From: Allolobophora icterica
Lineage: Eukaryota > Annelida > Clitellata > Crassiclitellata > Lumbricidae
Reading direction: 5' to 3'
NCBI GenBank assembly: GCA_963556255.1
Contig: OY744610.1
Coordinates: 16,378,039 to 16,442,038, forward strand
DNA length: 64,000 bases
The notes below the pieces were generated by a model. That model was not told the DNA's origin. It searched no databases and worked only from the letters and a program-made list of their open reading frames with translations. Within the stretch, counting starts at the first letter, position 1, and the number at the start of each line of letters is the position of its first letter. This document shows positions 11,589-23,157 of this stretch, one piece after another. The translations under genes and the position numbers were made by a program.

Positions 11589-11999
11589 AATTACAACATG
11601 CATGAAACACGACACATCTCCGATAATTGAAAGCAAAAACATTAACAATTAAGATTGAAACATAATATTACTTTACATAACATGTTACAGAAGACTATAG
11701 GCTTTGATCGACAAGTCAATGCAATAACTTACAAAGCACATAATGAACAAATACCAAAAATTAATATGCAAACTACTTTCAAGTTGAACAGCCCAGTAAG
11801 TAAAGCAGTCTGATTATCGCCTTAGATCATAACAGATGTAAACCCAGTGAAAAGCTGAAAACTAAGCAGGAGTTTCAATACTGTCAATACCACAATTATA
11901 TGCTGACTTAGAAACATTTCCATACTGCCCTGCATGCTTCTGTGGCTGTGGACGTTTTCGGTGCTTTGCACTTGCATAAATCTGTTGCACGCGAACCAC

Positions 12000-12225
12000 T
12001 ACACTATCTATCCCGCCAGGGCAGAAATTTGGTTCGAGGTTTTTGCTCCACGTGTGCACCCTAGCCAACTCAGCTATAATGAGTACACCGACAGTCCACT
12101 GTCGGTGGGAAGACGAGACGGCGAGGGAGAGGACTGGCCACCCGCCCTCATATGCCAAGGCTAAGAAAATGAAGTCGCTAACACTTCATACCCGTGGCTG
12201 TCTGATCAGAGCAAGTTTAATAGCT
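12000..12225 (+). mobile_element. SINE body (family with copies at 23158 and 60134)
   Basis: Shares with 23158-23388 the blocks GCAGAAAT.TGGTTCGAG, CCAACTCAGC.ATAATGAGT, ACACTGTCGG-like, GAGACGGCGAGGGAGA and GGCTAAGAAAATGAAGTCGC. The tRNA-like head is less clear here than in the 23158 copy. It lies inside the hAT element at 11261-12785. Confidence 0.7.
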
Positions 12226-12633
12226 TAATTTAAGGGACTGCAAGAAAATCTGTTGCAGCATGACGACCCTTAGCAATCCATCCACGTACGATAGCTTTCT
12301 TAGCACGCTGGCCAACTCTTTTTGACATTATCTGCAGACTGCATGCGCGATAACTATAACTAATCAAATGACGTGTTATTCCAGATTTTCAAACGATTCT
12401 AGCTCAGCCTTCCGAAGTTCCGCAAACGAGTCATTAATGAAGCAAACTAGGCCTACTGTGTTATCGCTTCGATGTAGGCCCAATTGTCTACTTCTGCTGC
12501 CACAGCCTTGGGTTACTACCCTTCGGCAGCGATAATAAAACAGCAGGCGATTTAAGCAAACACATAGGCCCATGTAGTTTTCTATGATGCTAGTGAATAT
12601 TGAACCGCACTGACGAATGCTAATCTGATCTTC

Positions 12634-12759
12634 GGTGGTGGATCTCCCTATTGAGGTGATGGGTCTCCCTTCTTAGGTGGCGGATCTCATAATTTGGGTG
12701 GTGGGTCTCACAATGCAGGTGGCGGATCTCAAATCAGAGGTGCCGGATCTCAGATCCGG
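12634..12759. repeat. Six tandem 21-bp units, subterminal in the hAT element
   Basis: GGTG starts at 12634, 12655, 12676, 12697, 12718 and 12739, an exact 21-bp period. The first 13 bp (GGTGGCGGATCTC and close variants) are conserved and the last 8 bp vary. This pattern of a fixed core with a free spacer fits transposase-binding repeats, known near hAT ends. It is not an open coding repeat. Confidence 0.85.
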
Positions 12760-12967
12760 CGGGATCCGGCTGAATTTAACCACTGTAGTCAGCTCATGAA
12801 TATGCTTAGAGAAGGAGAGTTCTTAATCCAGAATGATACCTAGGTCACGACTGAAGTAGAAAAAGGTAATAGAAGGGAATTCGGTAGCATGATTGGCCAA
12901 ATCGAGCTTGACTTGCTGTTGACGAGCGCCAAACCATAATGTATGGCCTACTGCAGACGATTTGGGT

Positions 12968-13020
12968 GACCCGACAAAAAGCGCGCAGGATAAATGCGCG
13001 CCGACGAAAGCGCGCAGGAG
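12968..13020. repeat. Short direct repeat with GCGCGC core
   Basis: CCGACAAAAAGCGCGCAGGA is followed about 30 bp later by CCGACGAAAGCGCGCAGGA, with TGCGCGC between them. It is probably the edge of a transposon, but no partner terminus was found. Confidence 0.4.
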
Positions 13021-13039
13021 AAGATATTAAAAACATTAG

Positions 13040-14764
13040 TTATTTGATAGTAGTTTAATAGTAGAAGCACACAAAAATATACTAGAGATAACCGTATAAA
13101 ATAAACTAGAAATAACCGTGTAAATTCATCAAGTGATGGTATTCACAATAATGTTCTTAGTTAAAATTTTCGGACTATGGCCTTTATATTTACAAATACA
13201 GGGAAGATTCGAACATCAGCATTAAGACGTAAGCCTATTTCCTTATTGAAGCACTCTTGTATGAGATAAACCGATTCTATGCCTTTGCTTTAGAAAGAGA
13301 GACGAATATAAGAAGATATTACTTCTTTGTCCATGCATTACATCGCAAGACGATAAATTTCTTCCTACCGTGCTCCGTGTAATTTCTTCGTTTCACTCAG
13401 AATTCCTTCTATCTCAGCAGACTCTAAGTCACACACAGAATGTTCAGCGTTTGAACTCACCGCAATAAAAGGAAACTGACAACGCTAGCCTCGATTACTG
13501 TAATGGTAGTTGTTGCCGGACACAGCTTAAAACGGATTAGGCTACTAGGCCTATATTGGCTCATTACAGCATTTCTGTTTTTTCCCAGTTATTTTGCGCA
13601 AACACAGTGATCTGTCGATGTCTCTAAGCGACTGAGTTAAATATCTGTTCAAAGTGGCTCAATTAGAGGAAGCTTAAGCAGGCACATATCATGTTTAGGG
13701 CGAGCCTAAAAGGAACAAGACAAATGTTACATTGTGAAGCGCAAAGGGAAAGCGTCAATGAGATGATCTTTTATAATCCGAATCAAAACAATTTAGGTCA
13801 ACATTCACTGACAAACATGTTTAAATTACTCTAAAACTGTTCAAGGTTTTGGTGTTATAATGCATTGTTATAGAAAATGTTCTGACTTTACCTAATTTAA
13901 TTTGAATGAAGAAGTGTGATAACCGAATTAATATGAAAGACCAGTGACTTATGACCATGGCCTCCTTATTATGCATGCGGTGAGCTCGTGATCTTCTTCA
14001 ATTCACAGTGAAGATTGACTGCGCATGTGCTGCAACTCAATACAAGGGAGGAGCAAACAACAGCGAACTTAGCATGCCACTTAACTAACATCCGTGGACA
14101 GATGCTATGAAGTTTTCTTATTAAGCATGTTAATAAAACATCATTACCAAAGTCTAATTTACGACTTTTCAATTTTAGACAATTGTGAAAGGAGTTCTGA
14201 GATGGATGTAAACATTAGAATAGAATAGAATATTCTTTATTGGAACCAATTGCAAACCGCATTTTGGTGCACAGCAACTTCAACGTGAATATACATGTAC
14301 ATTATACAGATTATATAGTATATACGTGTACCAATATGCTAATATCAGCTGCTAATAGGGCCTATTTGTCTCAAATATTCCCCATTTATATTATTTATTA
14401 CCCATTGAGCATACTAAGCCGCTTCATAAAGCATTCTGGTGATGGACGTTTTTCCAGCCAAGCTAACAGCATCACGCTTCCTATCCAGTGCACTAAGAAT
14501 ATAAAGGTTCAAAATTCAAAACTTCTTTCCTCAGTATGTCTCAACAACGATTGACTGTAGGTATTCTTGAAAGTTTTCTGTAGCACTTGTAAAGTTTAAT
14601 CATTTGTGTGAGTTTCTCTATCGACTTTCTATGTCTTGTGAAAACATTACGCTTCTAATGGTTTTTGTCTAAGCTTGTAAACTTATAGCGTGTGACCGGA
14701 TCTACAACCTCTTTCAATCCTCTGACTTCTCAATGACTACTCTTTTACTTTTCCATCTACTACA
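13040..14764. other. Intergenic, no gene seen
   Basis: AT-rich DNA without a convincing exon. A TAGAATAGAATATTC motif followed by TTTATTGGAACC at about 14218-14245 may be the reversed 3' end of a LINE. Nothing else was recognised. Confidence 0.5.
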
Positions 14765-15045
<281 letters not shown>

Positions 15046-15247
15046 GTATATATAAACGAACAGAAATGTCAGGGGCAGGCTAGCTGTGTCAACCTTTGCA
15101 TGTTACGCTAAGTGCGCATGCGCACTGTTACTGGATATTCATGAACCGCTCGCCAAGGCGACCAATTGTTTCGGCTTAATAGTAGTAATGGCTTAATTGT
15201 GACGTCACTGGCCAAAATAATAATTGTGACGTCAACTTCCAAAATAA

Positions 15248-15452
15248 TCAACTTACATAATAACTGTTGTACGTCTGTCTGTCTGTCCCGTAAACAAACA
15301 CTATTGTGACGTCACTATACTGCCGCCTTGGCGACGGTTGTCTTGACGGTTGTCTTGACGACGGCTATAGGCCTATAATATGACGTTAGTGTTATCACTG
15401 CAATAATAATTGTTTTTTATATACCGTGATTTTCACGGGTTAGGACAGCTAG
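15248..15452 (+). mobile_element. Helitron-like non-autonomous element, family A copy 1
   Basis: It begins TCAACTTACATAATAAC after an A and ends CTAG before a T, as Helitrons do (5' TC, 3' CTRR, insertion between A and T). A hairpin CCGTGA-TTT-TCACGG lies about 10 bp before the CTAG. It has no target duplication and carries one TGACGTCA site. A directly adjacent copy follows. Confidence 0.75.
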
Positions 15453-15658
15453 TCAACTTACATAATAACCGTCGTACGTCTGTCTGTCTGTCCCGTAAAC
15501 AAACAATATTGTGACGTCACTATACTGCCGCCTTGGCGACGGTTGTCTTGACGGTTGTCTTGACGACGGCTATAGGCCTATAATATGACGTTATTGTTAT
15601 CACTGCAAAATAATAATTGTTTTTTATATACCGTGATTTTTCACGGGTTTACAGCTAG
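15453..15658 (+). mobile_element. Helitron-like non-autonomous element, family A copy 2
   Basis: About 95 percent identical to copy 1 and joined head to tail with no intervening base (CTAG then TCAACTT). The same hairpin precedes its terminal CTAG. A third copy, inverted, is at 53965-54174. Confidence 0.75.
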
Positions 15659-16117
15659 TAATCAATATTCATGACCAGCGACGATGTTTACAAATAGCGA
15701 CCTAATTCAAAGTTCTAAAAGCCTACATTAGGCCACACATAGCAATATTATGATTATTTTAATTGATCGACTTTCTATAGCCGTCTCAGTTTGTTCGTTA
15801 GTATAGCCTAATATATAGGCCTATGCAATCCTCATAAAAAGAATTTCTTAATTTTTATTCCGCGTTTTACGATCTTCTGACTACACGGGGACTTTAAATG
15901 ACATGGCGCCTATTCAAACGGACGGTGGTGGTGACGGATCTCACCCGATCAAATCACTGAACAATGAGCAGGGTCGAGGCCATACGGTCGCTATAGAAAA
16001 TCGCCCAGGCCTAATCGTAATCGTAATCGTAATCGTAATCTCCAAACTTCCAAAGCGCCATTCGAAGGCCAACCGCAGGTCACCAGCCTATTCACGAGCG
16101 CTACATCAGATCAGAGG

Positions 16118-16322
16118 GAGTTTCCAGAGAGTGGTCCAAGAGAGGTCCGAGTCCGGTTTCCAGAAGGCCATACCAAATCAGAGAGGTTCCAGAGAGTAGT
16201 CCAAAAGAGGTCCAAGTCCGATTTCCAGGAGGCGAAACCAAATCAAAGGGGGGATTTCCAGAGAGTAGTCCAAAAAGAGCTCCAAGTCCGATTTCCAGGG
16301 TAGGCCTACCGGATCAGGAGAG
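16118..16322. repeat. About 68-bp tandem repeat, three units
   Basis: Three units each contain TTCCAGAGAGT.GTCCAA, GAG.TCC.AGTCCG and TTTCCAG. They overlap the end of a 98-codon frame (15903-16199) that is an artefact of (ATCGTA)n and this repeat. Confidence 0.75.
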
Positions 16323-16461
16323 GCAGAGCAGCTGCCAAGGCGGGTGTCGTTTACGGCGAGAAGAATTGGAAGGCGGAGGATCAGATGAGTCAGGATAGGA
16401 GTATTTGAAAAGGTGAGACTTCAGTTTTACATTTAATCGCAACACTTTCGAACGTCATCGT

Positions 16462-16489
16462 GGATGACGATCGGACGCGATCGTCATCC
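16462..16489. repeat. Perfect 11-bp hairpin
   Basis: GGATGACGATC and GATCGTCATCC are separated by GGACGC. It is not followed by CTRR at the usual distance, so its link to the Helitron-like end at 16630 is unproven. Confidence 0.7.
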
Positions 16490-16559
16490 CTGTTGAAAAA
16501 AATTCATCAAGCTAGATAATGTAAATAGAATATGTTTTTCGCAAAACATTGTTTATGAT

Positions 16560-16630
16560 GACATTTTCACGAATTTTTAAACTATGAAGGTCATAATAAA
16601 TTTCACGTCTTAGGACGGGCAAACATCTAG
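16560..16630 (+). mobile_element. Helitron-like 3' end
   Basis: GGACGGGCAAACATCTAG before T resembles the 3' end of family B (GACGGGCAAATACACTAG). A short CGTC-TTAG-GACG stem precedes it. The 5' end was not identified. Confidence 0.45.
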
Positions 16631-16661
16631 TAATAATAATAAAATAATAACAATAACAGTA

Positions 16662-16735
16662 ATCCTTTGGTGAATTGTCCTTGATCCTACTGTATGTCTA
16701 AAATCACTGGAGATAATTATGACATCTCCATTGAT

Positions 16736-16773
<38 letters not shown>

Positions 16774-16862
16774 TAATCAATCCATTTATTGAAGCAATTT
16801 GAAGTACAAGGAAAATACAATTCAGACATACAATAGGATCAAGGACAAACTAAAGGAAACAC
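16662..16862. repeat. Inverted repeat flanking an (ATCA)n run
   Basis: TTGTCCTTGATCCTACTGTA on the left recurs in reverse complement at about 16824-16850 (ATACAATAGGATCAAGGACA), with matching CCTTT/AAAGG flanks. The loop contains ATCAATCA repeats. It may be a small fold-back element, although no target duplication was found. Confidence 0.6.
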
Positions 16863-17617
16863 AAAAAAAAATAAACTGCCCTGTTTCATCTCGGAAGGCT
16901 TCGAAAGACTCTCACAGCTATGGGCATGGGTCCAATCTCATTCGGAACAAACATGAATGCTAATTATTTGTCTGGCTGTGAGTATTCCCTTGCGTCGTGT
17001 TCATGATTGCCCGAGCTTGGAGAATTGGACTGCTCTTCACCTCAGCCTCTAGCGGTCGTACACGCGTTCACCCGATGTACCCCGGTACTGTTCGACCCGT
17101 CTATAAACTAATTCCCCACTAATTGTAATCGTCATCGTCTTCAGTAGTTTCGAATCTATCTGTTTCTATTTTATCACAAGCGACCTTAAAATTAATGAGA
17201 ACGGCTTTCACAAAGAAAACAACTTCTCGGTTTCCTAGGGCTAGCGGCTAAACCCGTGGGTATTTGACCCGCAGACACACTCTGAACCTTGATAGGTAGA
17301 CGTCGAGATGGAGGTAATATGCCAAAACCACTACTCCACTAGGTACATAACTTTGCAGTCATTCACAAAGGACATAATTTTTACAAATCAAACTCAAATT
17401 TCCATTTAGACTGAAATAGTTTATCTTGCAATTCATGTCTGCAGACATTTTAAGGCGCAGACTTCGTTGGCGGCCGATAAATTACCTTCTTATCCCGTGA
17501 AAACTGACTTTTCCTTACTGATGCAACAATAGGCCTACGTAATCTGAAAACGTGTTTGATCGCTCAATCAGTTCTTCTCGAGTATAGTCCTTTCCTAGAT
17601 GAATATTCTGTCTATAA
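16863..17617. other. Intergenic, no gene seen
   Basis: No exon, RNA gene or recognised repeat was found. Confidence 0.45.
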
Positions 17618-18025
17618 AGGAGACCGGGGCTAAATGCAACAGGTGTTGGTTGCAACACTGTCGATATTTAGGCGCTATATAAAAACATCATGAAATTAAC
17701 TCACCTCCCTCTTGTAGAATAATTTTTACGTCAGTGTGACCTAATTTCTTGCAGGAAGGCGGTAACGGCTACACAAAATAATTAAAAGTTTATTTTCGGC
17801 AATCAAAAGTAAGTTTTCCGGCTTTGTTTTCTTTCGTAATGTAGCTGAATGTTTTGGATCAATTTCGTGTGGTTTGGTGTCATAAGTGGGACAAGGCATT
17901 GGGCTTGAAAATGCATTTAGTCATTTTGTTTAAAAACAACGCTGTCGCCAAAATATTCCATAACAATGTCTATGCATTGCTTCGGGGCTGAGTGCAACAT
18001 TTTAATTTTGGTTGGTTGCAACATG
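17618..18025. mobile_element. Possible degenerate pogo-like end
   Basis: AAAGGAGACCGGGGCTAAATG, followed by repeated TTGCAAC motifs (17643-17660 and 18010-18027), resembles the GGGGAGAC-type ends at 28298 and 41248. No second terminus was found. Confidence 0.25.
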
Positions 18026-19380
18026 TTGCATGTTTCACGGTGATTAAGCTAATAATCTCGAAAAATGTAAACAAAACGAGGTAACTTGTGAAATGATCGT
18101 CTCCTCTGTGCAGAATAGAATGCTGGGAAGCGAGGATGTTCCAGTATATAGCAGAATGCATAGTAATCGTTGACCTGACTGACATGAAATAGAAAGATAG
18201 CGCCTCCTGTTACATTCTGTGGTCTCTCAGACAACTGTATCTTTCGCGTTAATGCATCCGTGACTACAGACACATTGCCTGGGTATAACATAGAGGCCTT
18301 CTGTCAACCTCTTACAGCCTCCATCCGTAGAAATTTGCTTCATCTGACAAATAATTGATCTGCTTCAGATCATAAATGCTCTGGAAGCCCGAACACATCA
18401 TACAAATATATATTCTACATCATTGTAGTCATGTCTTTTCGAATCTGACGACTTATTAAGCGTTATTATTATAACGAGCAAAGCATCAACCAACGATTGC
18501 TTTAAACCAAACCGTGATCAATTCGTAAGTGAAGTCCGGAGAAGAGCTCTAGGTCAGGAAAAGTAGCCTAATTATCAGATCACGGAGTTTAGGCAACTTG
18601 AAACATGAGTCTAAATTGTTAGACCGGGTATGCCATTGAGGACCTGACAGAATGGTTGAAACTGTGAGTCAATTCAAAAGTTTGGACCTGACCACACAGA
18701 GGCCTGATAGCCCAAAACTGCCCAACTTTCTCTCAATATACAAAACGAAGGCAGCATTAATGTCTTTAACTTAGTTATTTATAATTTAAGCACCCAAACT
18801 GGAAAGTGATTTCCAGAGTCAGTGACAGTGTCCGCTGAACAAGTGCAACATTTGCATAACTGGGGATTAGGGAGGTGAGCAACGAATGTCAGATCAACTA
18901 TTTGTAAGATGTGGCAAATTTCAAAAGTTGTACCAAGGCTGAAGCACATAGGATGATTTGACTAATTGTAAACTTAATTGATTGGTTTCTCATAATCATG
19001 AGTGAAGCGTAATACGATAATATTATTGTATGGCTCTCGCCGATGATTTTTAAACCGTTTGTGATTTTTGCGAGTGGCAACAATGAGAAGCGAGTCACAG
19101 TAGTAAAGTGAACTAGAAACCAGGACAGTTGCTAGAGAAGCCAAGACAGACTGGGACATGTGAGATATGTCCCCATAAATATCCCATATATGAGAGTGAG
19201 CTGATTTGCATATTGCTTAATTATTGGCAGCAAATGATAGGCCTATGATGTAGTCTAATGTTACGTCTAAACTGTGAGTGCGATTGCATCAAACAATTCA
19301 CCCAGCTGAAGAAACGCAAGTCAGTCAATTCTTCAGAGTTGATGACATGTCACTAAGAGAAGAAATTCGCTTTTAGAGGG
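18026..19380. other. Intergenic, no gene seen
   Basis: Short overlapping frames (e.g. 18049-18291 minus) lack domains and splice context. Nothing was recognised. Confidence 0.45.
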
Positions 19381-19383
19381 AAG

Positions 19384-19640
19384 TCATCTCAAGGTGACTT
19401 TGCCATCGATCGTTCAGTCAGAAAATTTGGAAATCGAGCTTTTATATTAGCCGGACCGACTGAATGGAACAAACTTCCGGACTTTATTCGCACATCCTCG
19501 TCACCTTCGATCTTTAAATCCAACCTTAAAACCTACCTGTTTAAGATGTACTATGACTAGTATTTTTTCTGTTACGCGCTTTCGTGCAAGATGTCTTTTT
19601 GTTTAGGCGCGCTATAAATGCCAGATTAATAATAATAACA
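19384..19640 (+). pseudogene. LINE reverse transcriptase C-terminal end, CR1/L2-like
   Basis: An open frame of 58 codons to TAG at 19558 reads AGPTEWNKLPDFIRTSSSP and IFKSNLKTYLF, the hallmark end of CR1/L2/Jockey-type LINE proteins (WN.LP..IR...S...FK..LK..LF). The 3' tail ends GGCGCGCTATAAATGCC plus (AAT)n. It is a 5'-truncated copy; the frame upstream is lost. Confidence 0.8.
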
Positions 19641-20332
19641 TTATGTCTAAGACCTCTACGAGACTTCTTAAAATGTGTGTTCCCGTGGTTACAAACACAG
19701 ACACGAACACAGCGACCCAAAAACATGATACTTCAAAGGCGCTGAGGGTCATTTGAGGCAAGGGAAAGCCGACGACCAGGGCTGCAGTCGAGGGTATACG
19801 AGGGCATACAGCGTGTAAAAACCTAAATTTATTTATATTAAAATACTGTAGTGCATACTCACAAAATACTGTAGCGTATACTCACCTCTAATTTGTTTCG
19901 GAAAACTAACCGGTAGCGTCTACTCACCTCTAATTTTACCAATACAACCCTACCGACGACTAAGAGGCAATAGAAATTAGGGTATGAAGAAAATCAAGAA
20001 ACATAGTTTTGGCCCAGTCTAAAGCAGAAATGAAGTAATGGAGTTGATAAGCAGAGGAGAGAATACCGCTGATCGTCATAAAGAGAAGGAAATCAACTAA
20101 ATTCGACACAATTTGCGCTCAGTGCAAAAGTGGAAAGAAAAGAAGGGAATATTTTACATACATGTAGATCGAAAATTTGTCATGACTGAATGATGGATGT
20201 GTAATGAATAGCAACATGCAAAGAACAGGCTATGTGCTAAGTGACGGTTTTCATGAAGTTTTATATTATTAAGCTTACGAAGCGATTATCAATAATTCAT
20301 GTTTTTGTGTTTACTTTAAAGACGAGACCCAG
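19641..20332. other. Intergenic with a short direct repeat
   Basis: At 19840-19935 three units contain GTAGYG/GTAGCGT followed by ACTCACCTCTAATTT. No gene was seen; the proximal promoter of the downstream gene, if any, would lie here. Confidence 0.4.
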
Positions 20333-21468
20333 ATGGAAAAGTCAAAGATAAAGATTATTTTGTGTCTGATGATTTCGACGGCTGCAATCTCCATAGACGT
20401 CTTGAATATGTATTTGCCTTCGAAGACTTCAGTAGCAAAAGATTTTCAGAGTCAGATGCTAAAAAGAATATCTTCTTATCGCACAGAGAACTATGGTGTA
20501 CGAGGAATCGATCTGACTTCAGGAAATAAAGTCACCACATGGATGAATGGTGAAACTGTTGAGGGCAGAATAAATTCCTCAAGAAATTATGCAGTGTTTT
20601 CTGCAACTACGGACACCTATTCACAGGACTACCTGTTTTATTTACCGCTTACCACTCTTGCTTGGAAGAGGATAGGATTGAATAGTGTCATTTTGGTAGT
20701 TGGCTCTTCGAAGAAATCTACCTCTGATCCTTTAATTCGTTATGTCCTTTCAAGATGCCTTGAACTTGATGCAGTTGTCATACACATTTATTCACCGACA
20801 GCAAATGCAGTGACCATCAGTCAGGTCGGAAGGATATATGTGGCGAATATACTAAGTGCAGCGTTTACTGATGTAGATCTAGTTTATCTGTTGACATCGG
20901 ACGCTGATCTCTGGCCGATTAATCCGGATGTTTATCGGTTGCGCTCAGATATGGCAGTGCTCTCTCTGAACTCCGACTGTTGTGCACCATTCTCACATCG
21001 CGGTCTCAATTATAAGATGCTACCAATGTCTAATATTCGAATGCGTGTGATGACTTGGAATAAAATCACAGAGCAGGACTCCATCCTGCCTACATCAAGT
21101 CAAGAAATTCTCATATTTTTTTCAGAGAATTTGGTCAAGTAGCCCTGCAGCCTGTCGTTAAAGGTGAAAACACAGGATGGTACCTTGACCAAATGACGAT
21201 AAGTATCATGATGCGAAACTGGACGGAACAACATGGAAGCAATCATGTGATGTACATCAACAGCAGTTGACAGAATAGATCGCAGTCATTGAATGGAAAT
21301 AGTTCTCTTGATGGCATGATCGACGCACACATGCCACTACAGGCATTTTCTCCAGACATTTGGAAAGGAATAATTCCGTTGTTGAAGTCAATCTATGGCT
21401 GCAGCAGTGAACGATACAATTGGTCACTAGAATACTTCGAAGGCTACAATAAATACAGTCCACACTAA
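20333..21468 (+). pseudogene. Glycosyltransferase-like type II membrane protein, frame-disrupted
   Basis: The ATG at 20333 opens 269 codons: a hydrophobic signal-anchor (residues 6-28), a lumenal region, then LLTSDADLWPINPDVYRL with a DAD motif at 190-192 like the metal-binding DxD of GT-A glycosyltransferases, followed by LNSDCCAPFSHRGLNYKMLP. That frame ends at 21140, but protein-like sequence continues in another frame (FGQVALQPVVKGENTGWYLD), then AVDRIDRSH, and finally LDGMIDAHMPLQAFSPDIW to a TAA at 21466. At least two frameshifts and one or two stop codons therefore interrupt one original gene. There are no introns, so it could be a retrocopy. Close family members are uncharacterised animal proteins. 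Assembly error in the 7-T run near 21116 could explain the first break but not the others. Confidence 0.65.
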
Positions 21469-21779
21469 ATTTATGCGTAATAATAAATGACAGACCCTAG
21501 TATAGACAAATAATAGAAATAAGACAGTAAGACAGTAATATTTACAACACTTTTCTTGCTGTGAAAAACATAGTCATCTGTAGGCATTATTTACGACTAA
21601 ATGATTAGTTAAGTCTTTTATTAATGCTCAGTTACAACCATTTGAGTCTTCTGGTTCACTTTACTACTGTGACTCACTTCTCATTGTTGTCACTCAGAAA
21701 AATCACAATAAGTTTTTTCAAACATTTAAAATGTTTTTTATTGCAAATTATCTTTTAGAAACGTCTTGCTGTGAGCATT

Positions 21780-22055
21780 AAAACAAAATGTCCCATTCAG
21801 GGCAACTGGTCCAATCAAGGACACCATGTGGTCAATTTAAGGAAACAGGTTGCCTTGATCGGACTTATTAGAGCTCAAGTTGTTTTAGTTATTTTTCATA
21901 AATGCATGAACACTAGTCTATCTGTCCCTTGATTATGAATAACATACTTGACCAATCAGCCCATCATATGGCACAATTTCCTTTGAGAAATTCGATAGCA
22001 TTCATTCAGTAAACCTCGGTTTCCCTTAGGTGGTCCATTTATGGCAACTCTCCCC
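21780..22055. mobile_element. Pogo-like element, right end only
   Basis: The right side ends GGCAACTCTCCCC followed by TA, matching the GGGGAGA.TTG.C type end at 28298. Repeated motifs GGTCCA and TTGCCTTGATC occur inside. The left end was not found. Confidence 0.4.
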
Positions 22056-22062
22056 TACACTC

Positions 22063-22155
22063 AATGCAACAAGTGTAGAATGAATAACCAAATGACTCCC
22101 AATAATTTGGACAAGTTTACGCCAGTGGTAGAGGTGTTATTCGTATTTAGGTATT
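22063..22155. repeat. Dispersed repeat, copy 1 (see 52110)
   Basis: CAAGTGTAGAAT, CAATAATTTGGAC and TTTACGCCAGTGG correspond in order to the copy at 52110-52280. The element type is unknown. Confidence 0.6.
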
Positions 22156-22352
22156 TTTGAATTTAATATTCATGAAGCAGCAACATAAATTAATGTCTCA
22201 ACAAATAGATATTTATTTTAAATATAACCTATTTTCAGTTGTTGTACAGTATGGCATTCACATTAAGTATAGGCCCCTGCTATTGCAATTTATAATTGTT
22301 TTGTTCATTTGGGCTAATAATTCATTTCTGTGCAATTGTGCAAAATAACATG

Positions 22353-22410
22353 AAGTTCAGAAGGGCCCGAAAATGTTTGCGCCTAGGGCCTCGCTTTCTG
22401 CCTGCTTCAT
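22353..22410. repeat. Fragment of the GGCGCGTTTAC MITE family
   Basis: AGTTCAGAAGGGC and TGCGCCTAGGGCC followed by TTTCTG match the right part of the element at 3235-3708. The terminal repeat itself is degraded. Confidence 0.55.
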
Positions 22411-23157
22411 TTACTGTCTCCTTTGCTGAGCTTCTATTCGCTCCCTTCTCTCTAATTCAAATTGCTATTTTTGTAATTTGATTTAGTGTCCTTCAGCTCT
22501 AATTCGTCTTCTTTTAGCTTTCTGTTTTGCTTCGGCCTGTTGCTCATTCACCATTTTGAGATCTTCCGATTGGCGCCATCGTAATGGAAGATGACTAACA
22601 GGATACGTATTCCCGAGAAATTGGCCAAAACGCGCAACGTACTGCTTCTAGAATTCTAAACCTCGGTCTTTTGATTGTTGTCTTGTGTCATTGGCTCAAT
22701 TCGTTCGTGCATATGCTTAAGCAAACCTTGCTGGTTTCCAAGCGCAATGCCAACGACATCCAGAGATCTCAATCAATCGAACGTCGAATCTAAGACTCCT
22801 TCACAATCGCCGCCACAGTGGAGGCTCCAATCCGTACTATCCACGTTACAGGTTGAACGACCTAACCAGTCGACGTAAGCCCTGTATATTGCTGCAAAAG
22901 TTAATGTCCTTTGTAACCCAAATTACCAGTTAAACACAAAATATAGTTTGCTGAGAAGCAGAGTCATTTCGGTGCATTGGATATCGCTTTATATGGCGCC
23001 AAACACCAATTTGTTTATGTGTGATTCATTGTGACATAGTACCGACGTTTTAGTGCGAGAGCCCCTATGTAATAAACCACGCTCTCCGACCCCAGATTAA
23101 CGTTAGGGAAATAGCTGTTGCTATTGACCAAACGTCCTCCATTTTAATGGCGTCAAA
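22411..23157. other. Intergenic, no gene seen
   Basis: Small frames without recognised domains. Nothing else was seen. Confidence 0.4.

Larger units (their letters stand above)
11261..12785. mobile_element. hAT element, 1.5 kb, non-autonomous, with nested insertions
   Basis: The ends are perfect 13-bp inverted repeats CAGTGGTTAAATT and AATTTAACCACTG. Identical 8-bp flanks TAGTCAGC lie at 11253-11260 and 12786-12793. Inside are a complete younger hAT MITE (11345-11588) and a SINE body (about 12000-12225). The right subterminal region carries six tandem 21-bp units (12634-12759) and the left subterminal region one related unit (AGGTGGCGGGTCTC, about 11284). No transposase frame remains. Confidence 0.92.

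Noticed and set aside
12634..12759. CRISPR array
   Set aside because: The 21-bp period with 8-bp spacers lies inside a eukaryotic hAT element; no cas genes and spacers are far too short.
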